The notes: generated from the sequence alone by a model not told the origin. A DNA stretch of 64,000 bases from Legionella jordanis (GCF_900637635.1 NZ_LR134383.1:516501-580500); one strand, 5' to 3'; shown: positions 1-9,791, counted from the stretch's first letter. Program-made: numbers and translations.

Positions 1-906
1 CGTGATCTGGGTGGATTGATTGAACGAGCTTTAAACGATCCAAAAACCGTTGAAATCATGCTCAATGCGGATGGCAGGCTTTGGCAGGAACGTCTTGGGG
101 AAACAATGCGTTGCATTGGAAGTATCAATGAGGTGCGTGCCGAAAGCATCATCAAAACTGTTGCAGGCTTTCATGGTAAAGAAGTGACCCGATTTAAGCC
201 GATGCTTGAAGGGGAATTACCACTGGATGGTTCCCGTTTTGCAGGACAACTGCCACCGGTTGTATCACGCCCTACCTTCGCTATTCGTAAAAAAGCCCTA
301 TCCGTTTTTACACTGGATGAATATGTTCGAGCAGGAATTATGACGGATGAGCAAAACGAGATAATTCAACAAGCGGTTTCTAACCACCGGAATATTTTAG
401 TGATTGGCGGCACAGGTTCAGGCAAAACAACATTAGTGAACGCCATTATTCATGAAATGGTAAAGAGCGCACCACATGAGCGCATTTTTATCATAGAGGA
501 TACCGGCGAAATCCAGTGTTCAGCTGAAAACTGCGTTCAATACCATACTACCATGGATGTCAACATGACCCAACTTCTAAAAACCACACTCAGAATGCGC
601 CCTGACCGAATCCTTGTCGGTGAGGTTCGAGGCAGTGAAGCTTTAGATTTATTGGATGCCTGGAATACCGGCCACGAAGGAGGAGCGGCCACCTTACATG
701 CGAATAACTGTCTTGCAGGGCTTTATCGTTTGAAATCATTGATTACCAGAAATCCGGCAGCACCCGCTGAAATTGAACCTTTAATTGGCGAGGCGGTTCA
801 TTGTGTGGTGCATATTGCAAGAACGCCAGATGGTCGCTTTGTCAAAGAAATCATATCTGTCGAGGGTTTTAAAAACGGTCAATACAACATCAAGAAACTT
901 GTTTAA
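1..906 (+). CDS. trbB: TrbB-like conjugal transfer ATPase, 5' end cut by window
   Basis: VirB11/TrbB-type secretion ATPase, a cytoplasmic hexamer that powers pilus assembly and DNA transfer in a P-type type IV secretion system. The frame is open from base 1 (RDLGG before the first possible TTG at 16), and RP4 TrbB aligns further upstream, so the N terminus lies outside the window. Visible are the MLNADGRLW segment of the N-terminal domain, a Walker A motif GGTGSGKTT, an Asp box (IIEDTGEIQ), a Walker B-like region ([11 protein letters not shown]) and a His box ([12 protein letters not shown]). It is the first gene of the trb operon; trbC follows 11 bp downstream behind an AAGGAG site. Confidence 0.95.
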   Translation, partial: RDLGGLIERALNDPKTVEIMLNADGRLWQERLGETMRCIGSINEVRAESIIKTVAGFHGKEVTRFKPMLEGELPLDGSRFAGQLPPVVSRPTFAIRKKALSVFTLDEYVRAGIMTDEQNEIIQQAVSNHRNILVIGGTGSGKTTLVNAIIHEMVKSAPHERIFIIEDTGEIQCSAENCVQYHTTMDVNMTQLLKTTLRMRPDRILVGEVRGSEALDLLDAWNTGHEGGAATLHANNCLAGLYRLKSLITRNPAAPAEIEPLIGEAVHCVVHIARTPDGRFVKEIISVEGFKNGQYNIKKLV

Positions 907-917
907 GGAGAATATGA

Positions 918-1295
918 ATGAATCAGTTAAGCAGTTTTAATCACAAGAAAATTTGGATGATGGGGGCAGTCATATTATTTCTATTTTTAATGACTCATCC
1001 GGCTAGCGCCTCCACAGCAGGTGGAGGACTTCCATTCGACTCATGGTTGACCAAAATCCAGAAGTCCATTACAGGTCCATTTGCCTTTAGTGCGGCGATT
1101 ATTGGTCTGGTTGCTGCCGGTGCCACACTTATTTTTGGTGGTGAATTAAATGGTTTTATGCGAACCCTTGTCTTTTTTGTATTGGTGCTTTCATTCCTGG
1201 TAGCGGCACAAAATACCATGACAGCGATTACTGGCAAAGGGGCAGAAATTTCCAAGCCATCTGTTGAGATGACAGCAATGGAGTCTCAGCCATGA
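918..1295 (+). CDS. trbC: TrbC-like prepilin
   Basis: Major pilin precursor of the P-type conjugation system (VirB2/TrbC family), 125 aa. It has a long signal-type N terminus with a hydrophobic stretch, an ASA processing region near residue 32, and two later hydrophobic helices with small residues, as expected for a pilin that is processed and assembled from the inner membrane. In RP4 the TraF peptidase matures and cyclises TrbC, and a TraF homologue lies at 11674. The ATG at 918 has an AAGGAG Shine-Dalgarno. The end overlaps trbD by 4 bp. Confidence 0.9.
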   Translation: MNQLSSFNHKKIWMMGAVILFLFLMTHPASASTAGGGLPFDSWLTKIQKSITGPFAFSAAIIGLVAAGATLIFGGELNGFMRTLVFFVLVLSFLVAAQNTMTAITGKGAEISKPSVEMTAMESQP

Positions 1296-1591
1296 GCCTT
1301 CGCACTATTCCCATTCGTAGATGTGGAAATCGTCCAAGTCTCTTTATGGGCGGAGACCGTGAGCTTGTCATGTTTTCAGGATTGCTATCAGCCATTTTGG
1401 TATTTGCCGCTCAGGATTGGCTGGCGGCGATTGCTGGTATCGTCATGTGGTTTTTATCTCTGAAAGGACTTCGCTTAATGGCGAAATCTGATCCCTATAT
1501 GAGAGCGGTTTATCTGAGACAAAGACGTTATCAGGCTTATTATCCGACTCGTTCAACCCCTTTCAGGGAAAACAAAAGAGGTTATCAATGA
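1292..1591 (+). CDS. trbD: TrbD-like inner-membrane protein (VirB3 type)
   Basis: Small membrane protein of the VirB3/TrbD family, 99 aa. It carries two adjacent hydrophobic segments near residues 27-60 and the conserved N-terminal pattern of basic residues, a proline and the GGDREL motif typical of TrbD. In this family the protein works with the VirB4-type ATPase encoded immediately downstream. The ATG overlaps the trbC stop, and its own stop overlaps trbE by 4 bp, which indicates coupled translation. Confidence 0.9.
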   Translation: MSLRTIPIRRCGNRPSLFMGGDRELVMFSGLLSAILVFAAQDWLAAIAGIVMWFLSLKGLRLMAKSDPYMRAVYLRQRRYQAYYPTRSTPFRENKRGYQ

Positions 1592-4113
1592 TTGAATTAA
1601 TCGCCTTTTTGATTAGTACCACAGGGCTTGTCATTTTGGGTACTTTGTTTTGGGAAATTCGAAGTAAAAGCTGTGGGCACCATGTCAAAAAGCATCGAAG
1701 CCATACAGCTGGACTGGTTGATTTACTTAATTATGCGGCGGTTGTAGATGATGGCGTAATTGTCGGTAAAAACGGCTCTTTTATGGCGGCCTGGCTTTAT
1801 CATGGCGAAGACAATGCCAATACTACCGATGAGGTGCGTGAGATGGTGTCATTTCGGATCAATCAAGCCTTATCCGCTATGGGTAGCGGTTGGATGATTC
1901 ATGTAGATGCCATGAGGCGTGCTGCACCTGGTTACAGTGCACGGGGTTATTCTCACTTTCCTGATCCCATATCAATGGCAGTTGATGAAGAAAGAAGGCA
2001 GCTATTTGAACAGTTGGGAACCTTATATGAAGGATATTTTGTTATCACGTTAACCTGGTATCCGCCTGTATTGGTACAAAAACGTTTTGTTGAATTGATG
2101 TTTGATGATTCAGGGGAGCGCTTAAGCCAGAAAGCAAAAACGCATCAATTGATTGAGACCTTCAAGCAATCTTGCCGCAATTTTGAATCACGAATGAGTT
2201 CGGCAGTTCATCTGGAAAGGCTTGGCTCAGATGATAAAGGCGATACAGTAATGCAGGATAACTTTCTAAGGCACTTACAGTATTGTGTCACAGGACTTAA
2301 CCATCCCGTCAATATGCCTAAAAACCCGATTTATCTTGATGCTTTGATAGGCGGTCAGGAATTAACGCCAGGCATTACTCCGAAAATTGGTCGGAAGTTT
2401 GTTCAGTGCGTCGCGATTGAAGGTTTTCCCATGGAATCTTACCCTGGAATTTTAACCGCGCTATCGCAATTACCCATTGAATATCGCTGGAACTCCCGCT
2501 TCATATTCATGGATGCGCATGAAGCTGTCGCACATTTCACTAAATTCCGTAAAAAATGGAAGCAAAAAGTCAGAGGATTTTTTGATCAGATTTTTAATAC
2601 CAATTCAGGCATTGTCGATGAAGATGCGCTTAGCATGGTCAATGACGCGCAATCAGCCATTGCTGAAACCAATTCTGGCATGGTAGGGCAAGGTTATTAT
2701 ACTTCGGTTGTTGTTTTAATGGATGAGGATCGCGCACAAGTTGAAAAAGCAGCGCTGTTCATTGAAAAGAACATCAATGCGTTGGGTTTTGCGGCCAGAG
2801 TAGAAACCATTAATACCATGGATGCTTTTATGGGAAGTTTGCCAGGCCATGGTGTTGAAAACATCAGACGACCATTGATTAATACTATGAATCTAGCGGA
2901 CTTATTGCCAACATCCAGCATCTGGACAGGTGAGAATAAAGCACCGTGCCCACTGTTCCCACCCTTGTCACCACCTCTGATGCATTGCGTCACCAGTGGT
3001 AATGCACCGTTTCGCCTGAATCTTCATGTCAGAGACTTAGGCCATGGCATTATGTTTGGTCCAACGCGTTCTGGTAAATCAACTCACCTTGGTTTACTCG
3101 CATTGTCTTGGCGTCGGTATAAAGATGCCCGTATTTATTCATTTGACAAAGGACTATCCATGTATCCAACCTGCAAGGCGACAGGTGGTGAGCATTACAC
3201 CATTGCCGATAAAGACTCAAAGCTTGCCTTTGCGCCCTTGCAGTTTTTAGAGTCCAAGGCAGACAGGGCTTGGGCTATGGAGTGGATTGATACAATACTG
3301 GCATTAAATGGTTTGGATACCACCCCAGCACAGCGTAATGAAATCGGCTATGCCATTATCAGCATGCACCAAAGTGGCTCTAAAACCTTATCTGAATTTG
3401 TCATGACCATTCAGGACGAACACATTCGTGAAACCCTAAAGCAATACACCATCGATGGATTGATGGGGCATTTATTGGATGCTGAATGTGATGGTTTAGG
3501 TCTGTCCTCGTTTATGACCTTTGAAATTGAGCACTTAATGGGATTAGGCGAAAAATTTGCACTGCCTGTGTTGCTCTATCTGTTTCGACGCATTGAAACC
3601 TCACTGGATGGCCGCCCAACGCTCATCTTACTGGATGAAGCGTGGTTGATGCTCGCGCATCCGGTCTTTAAAAACAAGATTGCTGAATGGCTTGATTCCA
3701 TGGCCAAGAAAAACTGCGCTGTATTTATGGCAACTCAACATCTTTCCCATGCAGCAAAATCCGGCATTTTAGACATCATTGTTGAATCCACAGCCACCAA
3801 AATCTTTTTACCCAATCTATATGCAAGAGATCCTGAAACCTGCGTGATTTATGAACGCATGGGCTTAAATCCACGTCAGATTGACATCATAGCTCAAGCC
3901 CAACCCAAGCGTGATTACTACTATGTCAGCGAAAAAGGACAACGTCTTTATCAATTAGCATTAGGCTCTATGGCTTTGGCTTTTGTAGGGGCTACTGATC
4001 CCGATTCTATCGCGCGGATGAAACAGCTTGAGTTGAAGTACGGTGATGGATGGGTATCTCAGTGGCTTACGGAAAAAGGAATCCAATTGGAACGGTACGG
4101 AGAAGCAGCATGA
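1588..4113 (+). CDS. trbE: TrbE-like conjugal transfer ATPase (VirB4 family)
   Basis: VirB4/TrbE family ATPase, 841 aa, the usual length. The N-terminal third contains a membrane-anchor-like hydrophobic start and the CagE/TrbE domain. The C-terminal ATPase domain has Walker A GPTRSGKST (about residue 490) and Walker B LILLDEAWLML (about residue 680), followed by an ATQHLSHA motif typical of this family. It energises pilus biogenesis at the inner membrane. It overlaps trbD and trbF by 4 bp each. No truncation or frameshift is seen. Confidence 0.96.
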   Translation: MIELIAFLISTTGLVILGTLFWEIRSKSCGHHVKKHRSHTAGLVDLLNYAAVVDDGVIVGKNGSFMAAWLYHGEDNANTTDEVREMVSFRINQALSAMGSGWMIHVDAMRRAAPGYSARGYSHFPDPISMAVDEERRQLFEQLGTLYEGYFVITLTWYPPVLVQKRFVELMFDDSGERLSQKAKTHQLIETFKQSCRNFESRMSSAVHLERLGSDDKGDTVMQDNFLRHLQYCVTGLNHPVNMPKNPIYLDALIGGQELTPGITPKIGRKFVQCVAIEGFPMESYPGILTALSQLPIEYRWNSRFIFMDAHEAVAHFTKFRKKWKQKVRGFFDQIFNTNSGIVDEDALSMVNDAQSAIAETNSGMVGQGYYTSVVVLMDEDRAQVEKAALFIEKNINALGFAARVETINTMDAFMGSLPGHGVENIRRPLINTMNLADLLPTSSIWTGENKAPCPLFPPLSPPLMHCVTSGNAPFRLNLHVRDLGHGIMFGPTRSGKSTHLGLLALSWRRYKDARIYSFDKGLSMYPTCKATGGEHYTIADKDSKLAFAPLQFLESKADRAWAMEWIDTILALNGLDTTPAQRNEIGYAIISMHQSGSKTLSEFVMTIQDEHIRETLKQYTIDGLMGHLLDAECDGLGLSSFMTFEIEHLMGLGEKFALPVLLYLFRRIETSLDGRPTLILLDEAWLMLAHPVFKNKIAEWLDSMAKKNCAVFMATQHLSHAAKSGILDIIVESTATKIFLPNLYARDPETCVIYERMGLNPRQIDIIAQAQPKRDYYYVSEKGQRLYQLALGSMALAFVGATDPDSIARMKQLELKYGDGWVSQWLTEKGIQLERYGEAA

Positions 4114-4853
4114 AAAAAATAAAACAATGGCTTAATACCCCAAGACTTGAAAAGAAAAATGAAGCGTTAACGGATAATCCCTTTCTTAACGCCAGACGCG
4201 CCTGGAATGTTCATACCGCAGGTCTTATGAAATCGGTACAGGTTTGGCAACTGGTGGGCTTAAGCAGCCTCTTAGTGGCGCTGGCCGCTGTTGGTGGGCT
4301 TATATCCATTGGCACCCAGTCCAAATTTATCCCTTTGGTATTTCAGCAGGACGCTAATGGCAATACCTTGTCAGTCACCCGTGCGGATAGGGTTGGACAA
4401 GCCAATATTGATGATTATCGGGCGGCGGCTGCACATTTTATTGAAAACATCCGCATGGTAAGTAGCGATGTTGAGCTACAAAAGAAGGCTGTGTTTCAGG
4501 TTTATTCCTATTTAAACCAGAATGATGCGGCTCTAGCCAAAGTTCAGGAATTTTACAGTAACAAACAGCAGTCTAATCCCTTTGAAAGAGCGACGCATGA
4601 AATCGTCAGCATTGAGATTCGATCAGTTCTACAAGAGTCTGATGAGACTTGGCAGGTTGATTGGGTTGAGACGGTGAGAAATCGTGATGGAACGCTTAAA
4701 GAAAAGCCCTTTGTGATGAAAGCCATGATCACGATGTATCAGGACAACGAACTTAATGATATCTCCAGTGAGTCTATTTTGAAAAACCCACACTTAATTT
4801 TTATTCGTGATTTTAACTGGTCATATGAATTAAAGCATGGAGAACAGCGATGA
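4110..4853 (+). CDS. trbF: TrbF-like bitopic membrane protein (VirB8 type)
   Basis: VirB8/TrbF family component of the inner-membrane platform, 247 aa from the ATG at 4110. A longer in-frame start at 4050 lies inside trbE and is rejected because the ATGA overlap at 4110 matches the rest of the operon and puts the family start (basic residues, then NPFLNARRAWN) at the N terminus. One transmembrane helix is near residues 45-68, followed by a periplasmic domain with the VQVYSYL/NP-type VirB8 fold pattern. It overlaps trbG by 4 bp. Confidence 0.92.
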   Translation: MKKIKQWLNTPRLEKKNEALTDNPFLNARRAWNVHTAGLMKSVQVWQLVGLSSLLVALAAVGGLISIGTQSKFIPLVFQQDANGNTLSVTRADRVGQANIDDYRAAAAHFIENIRMVSSDVELQKKAVFQVYSYLNQNDAALAKVQEFYSNKQQSNPFERATHEIVSIEIRSVLQESDETWQVDWVETVRNRDGTLKEKPFVMKAMITMYQDNELNDISSESILKNPHLIFIRDFNWSYELKHGEQR

Positions 4854-5725
4854 AAAAAATAATGCTCACCTTTTGTTTATTGATGCCATTGACAGGTTTT
4901 GCCCTGGATAATAATGAGCTGGCTACTCGTTATTTTTCCGAAAACGATCCAAAACTGTCAAATCAGGAAAAGCAGGCTTTAGATATTGCAGAGCGTTGGC
5001 AAAAGGGAGACAAAACCAGCAAACCATTTCCATCCTCGGATGGATCAGTCAGTTTTGTTTATGGCTCAGGGCAAATCAGGGTAGTATGCGCTCCCTTGCA
5101 GGTTTGTGATATTGCTTTGCAGGCAGGTGAGCAGTTTAACGATATGAATGTTGGTGATCCACGCTTCATTGTTGAGCCATCCATTACGGGTTCAGGAGCT
5201 GCGCAACAAATCCACTTATTGATCAAGCCTAAAGATGTTGGACTTGATTCCTCTTTGGTCGTAACTACAGACAGAAGAACTTATCATTTCAGGTTAAAGT
5301 CCGACCGCACTGAGTTTATGCCTTACGTATCTTTCATTTATCCCGATGAAGCAAAAGCAAAGTGGCAGTTCATTCAAAATGTTCAGGCCGAAAGAAGAAA
5401 AATGGATACGTTACCAGAAACCAACGAATACCTTGGCAACCTGAATTTCAACTACCGAATTCAGGGCCATGCACGATTTAAGCCGGTTCGGGTTTACAAC
5501 AATGGCGTTAAGACCATTATTGAGATGCCGAAAACGATGGCACAAAGTGAAGCCCCTGCTTTATTGGTTTTAAGAAGCCGTGGTTTGTTTCAAAAATCAG
5601 AGTCCGTCATGGTGAATTATCGTCTGCAAGGTTGTCGTTACATCGTCGATAGCGTTTTTGATAGGGCAATATTGGTTATCGGAAGTGGAAGCTCTCAAGA
5701 AAAAATTACCATTACGAGGTGCTAA
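4850..5725 (+). CDS. trbG: TrbG-like periplasmic/outer-membrane protein (VirB9 type)
   Basis: VirB9/TrbG homologue, 291 aa, part of the outer-membrane core complex with TrbI and the TrbH lipoprotein. It has a cleavable Sec signal (MKKIMLTFCLLMPLTGFA), then the VirB9 N-terminal domain with the segment FVYGSGQIRVVCAPLQVCDI, and a C-terminal beta domain containing LNFNYRIQG and FKPVRVYNNG. The pair of cysteines near 80-87 is compatible with a periplasmic disulphide. The stop overlaps the start region of trbH. Confidence 0.94.
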   Translation: MKKIMLTFCLLMPLTGFALDNNELATRYFSENDPKLSNQEKQALDIAERWQKGDKTSKPFPSSDGSVSFVYGSGQIRVVCAPLQVCDIALQAGEQFNDMNVGDPRFIVEPSITGSGAAQQIHLLIKPKDVGLDSSLVVTTDRRTYHFRLKSDRTEFMPYVSFIYPDEAKAKWQFIQNVQAERRKMDTLPETNEYLGNLNFNYRIQGHARFKPVRVYNNGVKTIIEMPKTMAQSEAPALLVLRSRGLFQKSESVMVNYRLQGCRYIVDSVFDRAILVIGSGSSQEKITITRC

Positions 5726-5727
5726 AG

Positions 5728-6138
5728 ATGAAGGAACTAAGCGTTTTATTGTTTGCTCTATTGCTATCAAGCTGTGCAAGTCAGCGTTATGGGAATTTTA
5801 CTCAAGTATCTCAAGGCCGAGACGTTTATTTGGCACAAGACGCGGCATCCCAATTAACACGTGTCTATCCACCTGCTCAAAATACGTTTTGCATCAGTCA
5901 AAAGGTAAGGGATGCTTTTGGCATCAGCCTGATTCATGAAATGCGGAAAAAAGGTTATGGCGTGATTGAAAACAATTGCCCCAAACAAAAGGCCAATTTT
6001 TTCTATGTTGTCGATGAGATTAAAGCAACCAACCTTTACCGAGTCAGCCTTTTTATTGGCTCACAGACCCTCAGCAGAATTTATGCCAAAACTGCTGGAA
6101 AATTTTCCCCAGTTAGCGCATGGACTCGTAAGGAGTGA
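5728..6138 (+). CDS. trbH: TrbH-like lipoprotein
   Basis: Small outer-membrane lipoprotein of the conjugation core complex, 136 aa. The start is placed at ATG 5728 rather than GTG 5719: a GAGG site lies 8 bp upstream, and the resulting N terminus MKELSVLLFALLLSSCASQ is a clean lipoprotein signal with lipobox LLSSC. Position between trbG and trbI matches RP4 trbH. Sequence conservation of TrbH is low, so the call rests on signal, size and synteny. Confidence 0.82.
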   Translation: MKELSVLLFALLLSSCASQRYGNFTQVSQGRDVYLAQDAASQLTRVYPPAQNTFCISQKVRDAFGISLIHEMRKKGYGVIENNCPKQKANFFYVVDEIKATNLYRVSLFIGSQTLSRIYAKTAGKFSPVSAWTRKE

Positions 6139-6143
6139 GACTG

Positions 6144-7394
6144 ATGAATCAAAACAACGATTTTTTATCAAAAGACTACTCACCGCAAAAACTCCAGGCA
6201 GCCGGTGTGAAGCGGGTGAATAACGTACCATTAATCATTGTCATTAGTATTTTGACTGTGTTTGTGATGTTGATAGCGCTCGTTGCCAATAAACGGGCAA
6301 ATGCACAGAACCAATCTCCCGAAATAGTAAAGATTAAAAGTCAGAAAAAAAACACCATGAGTCTGGCTTATGAAGTGGTAGGAAACCACAAAGTACCAGT
6401 CGTAGCTCCGCAAACTGAAACGATCACAATCAAGCAGGAGGCTTCCCTACCCATACTTGAGCAACAAGACTTGCCTCAAAAACAAGAGACGTTGGATCAA
6501 AATGTGACTGATGCTGAAATAGAACGCATTCGCCAGGAAAAAACACAAGAATTTGAAGAGGCGGTCAAAGCAAAAACATCCATTATGGTGGATAACGTAC
6601 GGCTGAATAACAGAGCAAGTGTAAGGACATCCATGAGCGGGAATGACGTGACATTCAATGTTGACCCATCTACGGCCTTTAAAGAGCAACTCATGTTGGT
6701 ACAAGGGAGACACAACAAACCCATGCCGCAAACCTTAGGTGGTGAAGAAAATGAAATGCGTTGGCATTTAAACTCAAGACTTGAAAGTCCAAACAGCCGA
6801 TATGAACTCAGGGCGGGTGGGGTGATTCCAGGAGTAATGGTCAGTGGCATCTCCTCTGAATTACCAGGGCAAATCATCGGTCAGGTATCACAAAACATCT
6901 ATGACACCGCAACGGGTAAATACCTTCTCATTCCTCAAGGAACCAAAGTATTTGGCATTTATTCCAGTGATGTGAGCTTTGGCCAGAATTCCGTATTAGT
7001 GGCTTGGCAGAGACTGGTGTTTCCTGATGGCAAGGCATTGGATATTGGCTCCATGCCAGGCGCTGATAGTGCGGGATTCGCCGGATTTCGTGATCAAGTG
7101 GATCATCATTACGCAAGAATTTATGGCTCAGCGCTTTTAATGTCTGGCATTGTTGCGGGTATTACCTACAGCCAGAACAGTAATCAGCCTAACCAGTTCG
7201 GTTACAACCAACCAACAGCGGGTTCTGTCTTGAGTCAGGCATTAGGACAACAGTTAGGAGAGGTGACATCACAACTGGTTTCAAAAAATTTGAACGTATC
7301 CCCGACCATTAATGTCCGTCCCGGTTACCGTTTCAACATCATTGTAGTGAAAGATTTAACCTTTAAACAACCTTATAGACAGTTTGCTTATTGA
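6144..7394 (+). CDS. trbI: TrbI-like core-complex protein (VirB10 type)
   Basis: VirB10/TrbI homologue, 416 aa. ATG 6144 is chosen because AAGGAG lies 8 bp upstream; an in-frame GTG at 6135 overlaps the trbH stop and is less likely. There is one transmembrane helix near residues 30-50, then a coiled-coil-prone, Gln/Glu-rich periplasmic linker, then the conserved C-terminal barrel domain with VIPGVMVSGISSELPGQI and the motif PQGTKVFGIY. It spans both membranes and senses ATPase activity in this family. trbJ starts 15 bp later behind GGAGGAG. Confidence 0.95.
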   Translation: MNQNNDFLSKDYSPQKLQAAGVKRVNNVPLIIVISILTVFVMLIALVANKRANAQNQSPEIVKIKSQKKNTMSLAYEVVGNHKVPVVAPQTETITIKQEASLPILEQQDLPQKQETLDQNVTDAEIERIRQEKTQEFEEAVKAKTSIMVDNVRLNNRASVRTSMSGNDVTFNVDPSTAFKEQLMLVQGRHNKPMPQTLGGEENEMRWHLNSRLESPNSRYELRAGGVIPGVMVSGISSELPGQIIGQVSQNIYDTATGKYLLIPQGTKVFGIYSSDVSFGQNSVLVAWQRLVFPDGKALDIGSMPGADSAGFAGFRDQVDHHYARIYGSALLMSGIVAGITYSQNSNQPNQFGYNQPTAGSVLSQALGQQLGEVTSQLVSKNLNVSPTINVRPGYRFNIIVVKDLTFKQPYRQFAY

Positions 7395-7409
7395 TACAGG
7401 AGGAGTGCA

Positions 7410-8150
7410 ATGAAATTTAGAATCATGCTTATTTATTTATGGACACTACATGTTTTCGCCAGCGGTGCGCCCGTATTTGATTTTGCCAATTGGATTGAAA
7501 ATGGAAAAATCATACTGAATCAGGTGAGTCAGTATAAAACTCAGATCGATCAATACAACAATCAGCTGCAGCAATACCAAAATATGTTAGAGAACACTAA
7601 GTCGCTCACTTCCTTCCAGTGGGATAATGCCAACTCTGTCATTAATAATCTGCTTGAATCGACTAATACAATTGATTATTACAAGCAGGAAGCAGGCAGC
7701 CTTCAAGGTTATCTGGACCGATTTCAGAGCCAGGAATACTATCAGAAAACTCCTTGTTTTAATGGTAATGGCCATTGCTCACCCGAAGAACTCAGGAAAA
7801 TCAAACAAAGTAGACTCTCAACTTCTGTTGCCGAAAAGCGTGCTAATGATGCCATGCTCAAAGGGATTGATAAGCAACAACAGAGCTTGAAAGATGACTC
7901 AGAAAAACTACGGGTCTTGCAATCTCAGGCGCAAAGTGCCGTTGGGCAAAAGCAGGCACTACAGGCTGCTTCACAATTAGCCAGCAATCAATCACATCAA
8001 TTACTTCAAATCAGAGGGCTTTTATTAGCACAACAAAACGCGCAGACGGTAAAAGATGCGGCAAACGCCAATAAAGAGGCCATACAGGCCGCGGGTGATG
8101 AGCAATTTCGAGCGGGTACGTATCATAAAAGTTCAGGTAAAAAATGGTAA
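7410..8150 (+). CDS. trbJ: TrbJ-like protein (VirB5 type)
   Basis: TrbJ/VirB5 family, 246 aa, a periplasmic or minor-pilus component. It has a signal peptide ending near ASG (residue 20) and long amphipathic helices with the repeated pattern QYKTQIDQYNNQLQQYQNML, typical of TrbJ. The start has a strong GGAGGAG site. Its last 14 residues (FRAGTYHKSSGKKW) are nearly the same as the tail of the small lipoprotein encoded next (FRGGSYSKSSGKKW), an oddity described under findings. Confidence 0.92.
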   Translation: MKFRIMLIYLWTLHVFASGAPVFDFANWIENGKIILNQVSQYKTQIDQYNNQLQQYQNMLENTKSLTSFQWDNANSVINNLLESTNTIDYYKQEAGSLQGYLDRFQSQEYYQKTPCFNGNGHCSPEELRKIKQSRLSTSVAEKRANDAMLKGIDKQQQSLKDDSEKLRVLQSQAQSAVGQKQALQAASQLASNQSHQLLQIRGLLLAQQNAQTVKDAANANKEAIQAAGDEQFRAGTYHKSSGKKW

Positions 8151-8176
8151 TTCAGTCATAACGACAAGGAGAAGAA

Positions 8177-8389
8177 ATGAAACGCTTCAGTTTATCTATC
8201 ATGGTGTTCGCTTGTTTGCTTTCAGGCTGTGAAGGTACAGAAACCAAAACAAGGAAAAGGGCAGAGCATTTGGCCTCGTTAACCTGCGACAGCCCAAGAG
8301 AAGGCCGCACAAAAGAAGAACTCCAGGTCATTGGAGATGCTTGTTTCAGAGGGGGAAGCTATTCGAAAAGTTCAGGGAAAAAGTGGTAA
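8177..8389 (+). CDS. Small TrbK-like lipoprotein, candidate entry-exclusion protein
   Basis: 70-aa lipoprotein with signal MKRFSLSIMVFACLLSGC and lipobox LLSGC. Position between trbJ and trbL and size match RP4 TrbK, the inner-membrane entry-exclusion lipoprotein that blocks redundant transfer into a cell already holding the element. Sequence outside the signal is short and charged, with two further cysteines, and ends in a tail almost copied from TrbJ. The AGGAG site precedes the ATG at a normal distance. Function is inferred from position only. Confidence 0.7.
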   Translation: MKRFSLSIMVFACLLSGCEGTETKTRKRAEHLASLTCDSPREGRTKEELQVIGDACFRGGSYSKSSGKKW

Positions 8390-8393
8390 TACT

Positions 8394-9791
8394 ATGAATA
8401 AAATGACAACCACCTCTTTACTCATACTCTGTTTGCTCGGCTTTTCTGTATGCTGTCATGCCCAGGGCCATGGCGTAGACAGCAGAGATTTGCTAGACAA
8501 TATCTTATATCGATTTTCCAGCACTGCCTCGATGTGGAGCCAAACTATTTTAGGTTATGCTCGTTACCTTTTTTGGTCTTTGGCCACCATCAGCATGGTA
8601 TGGACTTATGGTCTCATGGCTTTGCGAAAAGCAGATACTCAAGAGTTTTTGGCAGAAACCGTAAAATTTTTAGTGGTTGTCGGTTTTTTCTATTGGATTT
8701 TAGATAATGGGCCTGCGATTGCAACTGCAATCATGGATTCTATGCGACAGCTCGCTGCAAAAGCTTCTGGAATTAACGAACATGTGTCGCCTTCTGACAT
8801 TGTGGATGTGGGGTTTGATATTGTATCAAAAGCAATCGACAGCTCATCAATCTGGTCACCGGCTGCAACGACGGTAGGATTAATTGTTGCGGGGCTTATT
8901 CTGATTATATTGGCGTTGGTCAGTATTAATATGCTCATTATCCTGATTACAGCCTGGATCTTGACTTATGGTGGCATCATTTTATTAGGTTTTGGCGGCG
9001 GACGCTGGACACAGGATATTGCGATTAACTATTACAAAACAGTACTAGGGATCGCATTACAAGCCTTTGCCATGATTTTGATTATCGGCATAGGAAAGTC
9101 TTTTGTAGATCAATATTACGCGGCAATGTCAGAAAACATCATGCTAAAAGAAATGTTTGTCATGATGGTTGTTGCCGTACTTTTGTTGGTACTTATCAAT
9201 AAAATTCCCCCTGTTTTATCCGGCATCGTTTCAGGTGGTGGCTCAGGTGGCGGTGGTGGACTTGGTCTTGGAGGCGCGTTAGGGGCTGCGGGAATTGCAG
9301 GAACAGCCTTAGCAGGCGCTGCGGGTGCTGCAGCTGTGCAGAGTGCTGGGGGATTATCCGCTTTACAGGCTGCATTCAAGGCTGCTTCTCATAGTATCGG
9401 CGCAAGTGGCGCTGGCTCTGTGTCAGGAGATAGCCCAGGCTCAAAACAAGGTAGTTTGGCTCAGGCCATGGGACAAGCTTCTAAATTTGCTGGTTCCTTT
9501 GGTTCACATTTAGCTTCTGGGGCGTTTGATGTCGCCCGTGAAAAAGCAGCAAGTATGAAAGATGCTTTTTCTGCAAAAGCGGCTGATACCACAGGCGGTA
9601 AAATTGCTGATGCCATTCATCAACGCATATCTTCCAATGCTGAATCGCCAACTATTAATCAACAGGTATCCGAGTCTCAAAATGTCACTTCTATGGGTGC
9701 TCCAGAAGGCAGTTTTAGTTCAGGGAACATAAACAGTGATGATGAAGTCAGTCAATTTGTCAATCAAAAAGCATCTGGAGACGGTCAATGA
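8394..9791 (+). CDS. trbL: TrbL-like polytopic membrane protein (VirB6 type)
   Basis: TrbL/VirB6 family inner-membrane channel component, 465 aa from ATG 8394. The longer frame from 8331 runs through the preceding lipoprotein gene and is rejected. It has a signal-type start, about six hydrophobic helices between residues 20 and 280, then a Gly-rich segment (around residues 280-305) and an Ala/Ser-rich, probably disordered C-terminal third, all typical of TrbL. No strong Shine-Dalgarno is visible, so translation may be coupled to the preceding gene. It overlaps traG by 4 bp. Confidence 0.93.
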   Translation: MNKMTTTSLLILCLLGFSVCCHAQGHGVDSRDLLDNILYRFSSTASMWSQTILGYARYLFWSLATISMVWTYGLMALRKADTQEFLAETVKFLVVVGFFYWILDNGPAIATAIMDSMRQLAAKASGINEHVSPSDIVDVGFDIVSKAIDSSSIWSPAATTVGLIVAGLILIILALVSINMLIILITAWILTYGGIILLGFGGGRWTQDIAINYYKTVLGIALQAFAMILIIGIGKSFVDQYYAAMSENIMLKEMFVMMVVAVLLLVLINKIPPVLSGIVSGGGSGGGGGLGLGGALGAAGIAGTALAGAAGAAAVQSAGGLSALQAAFKAASHSIGASGAGSVSGDSPGSKQGSLAQAMGQASKFAGSFGSHLASGAFDVAREKAASMKDAFSAKAADTTGGKIADAIHQRISSNAESPTINQQVSESQNVTSMGAPEGSFSSGNINSDDEVSQFVNQKASGDGQ

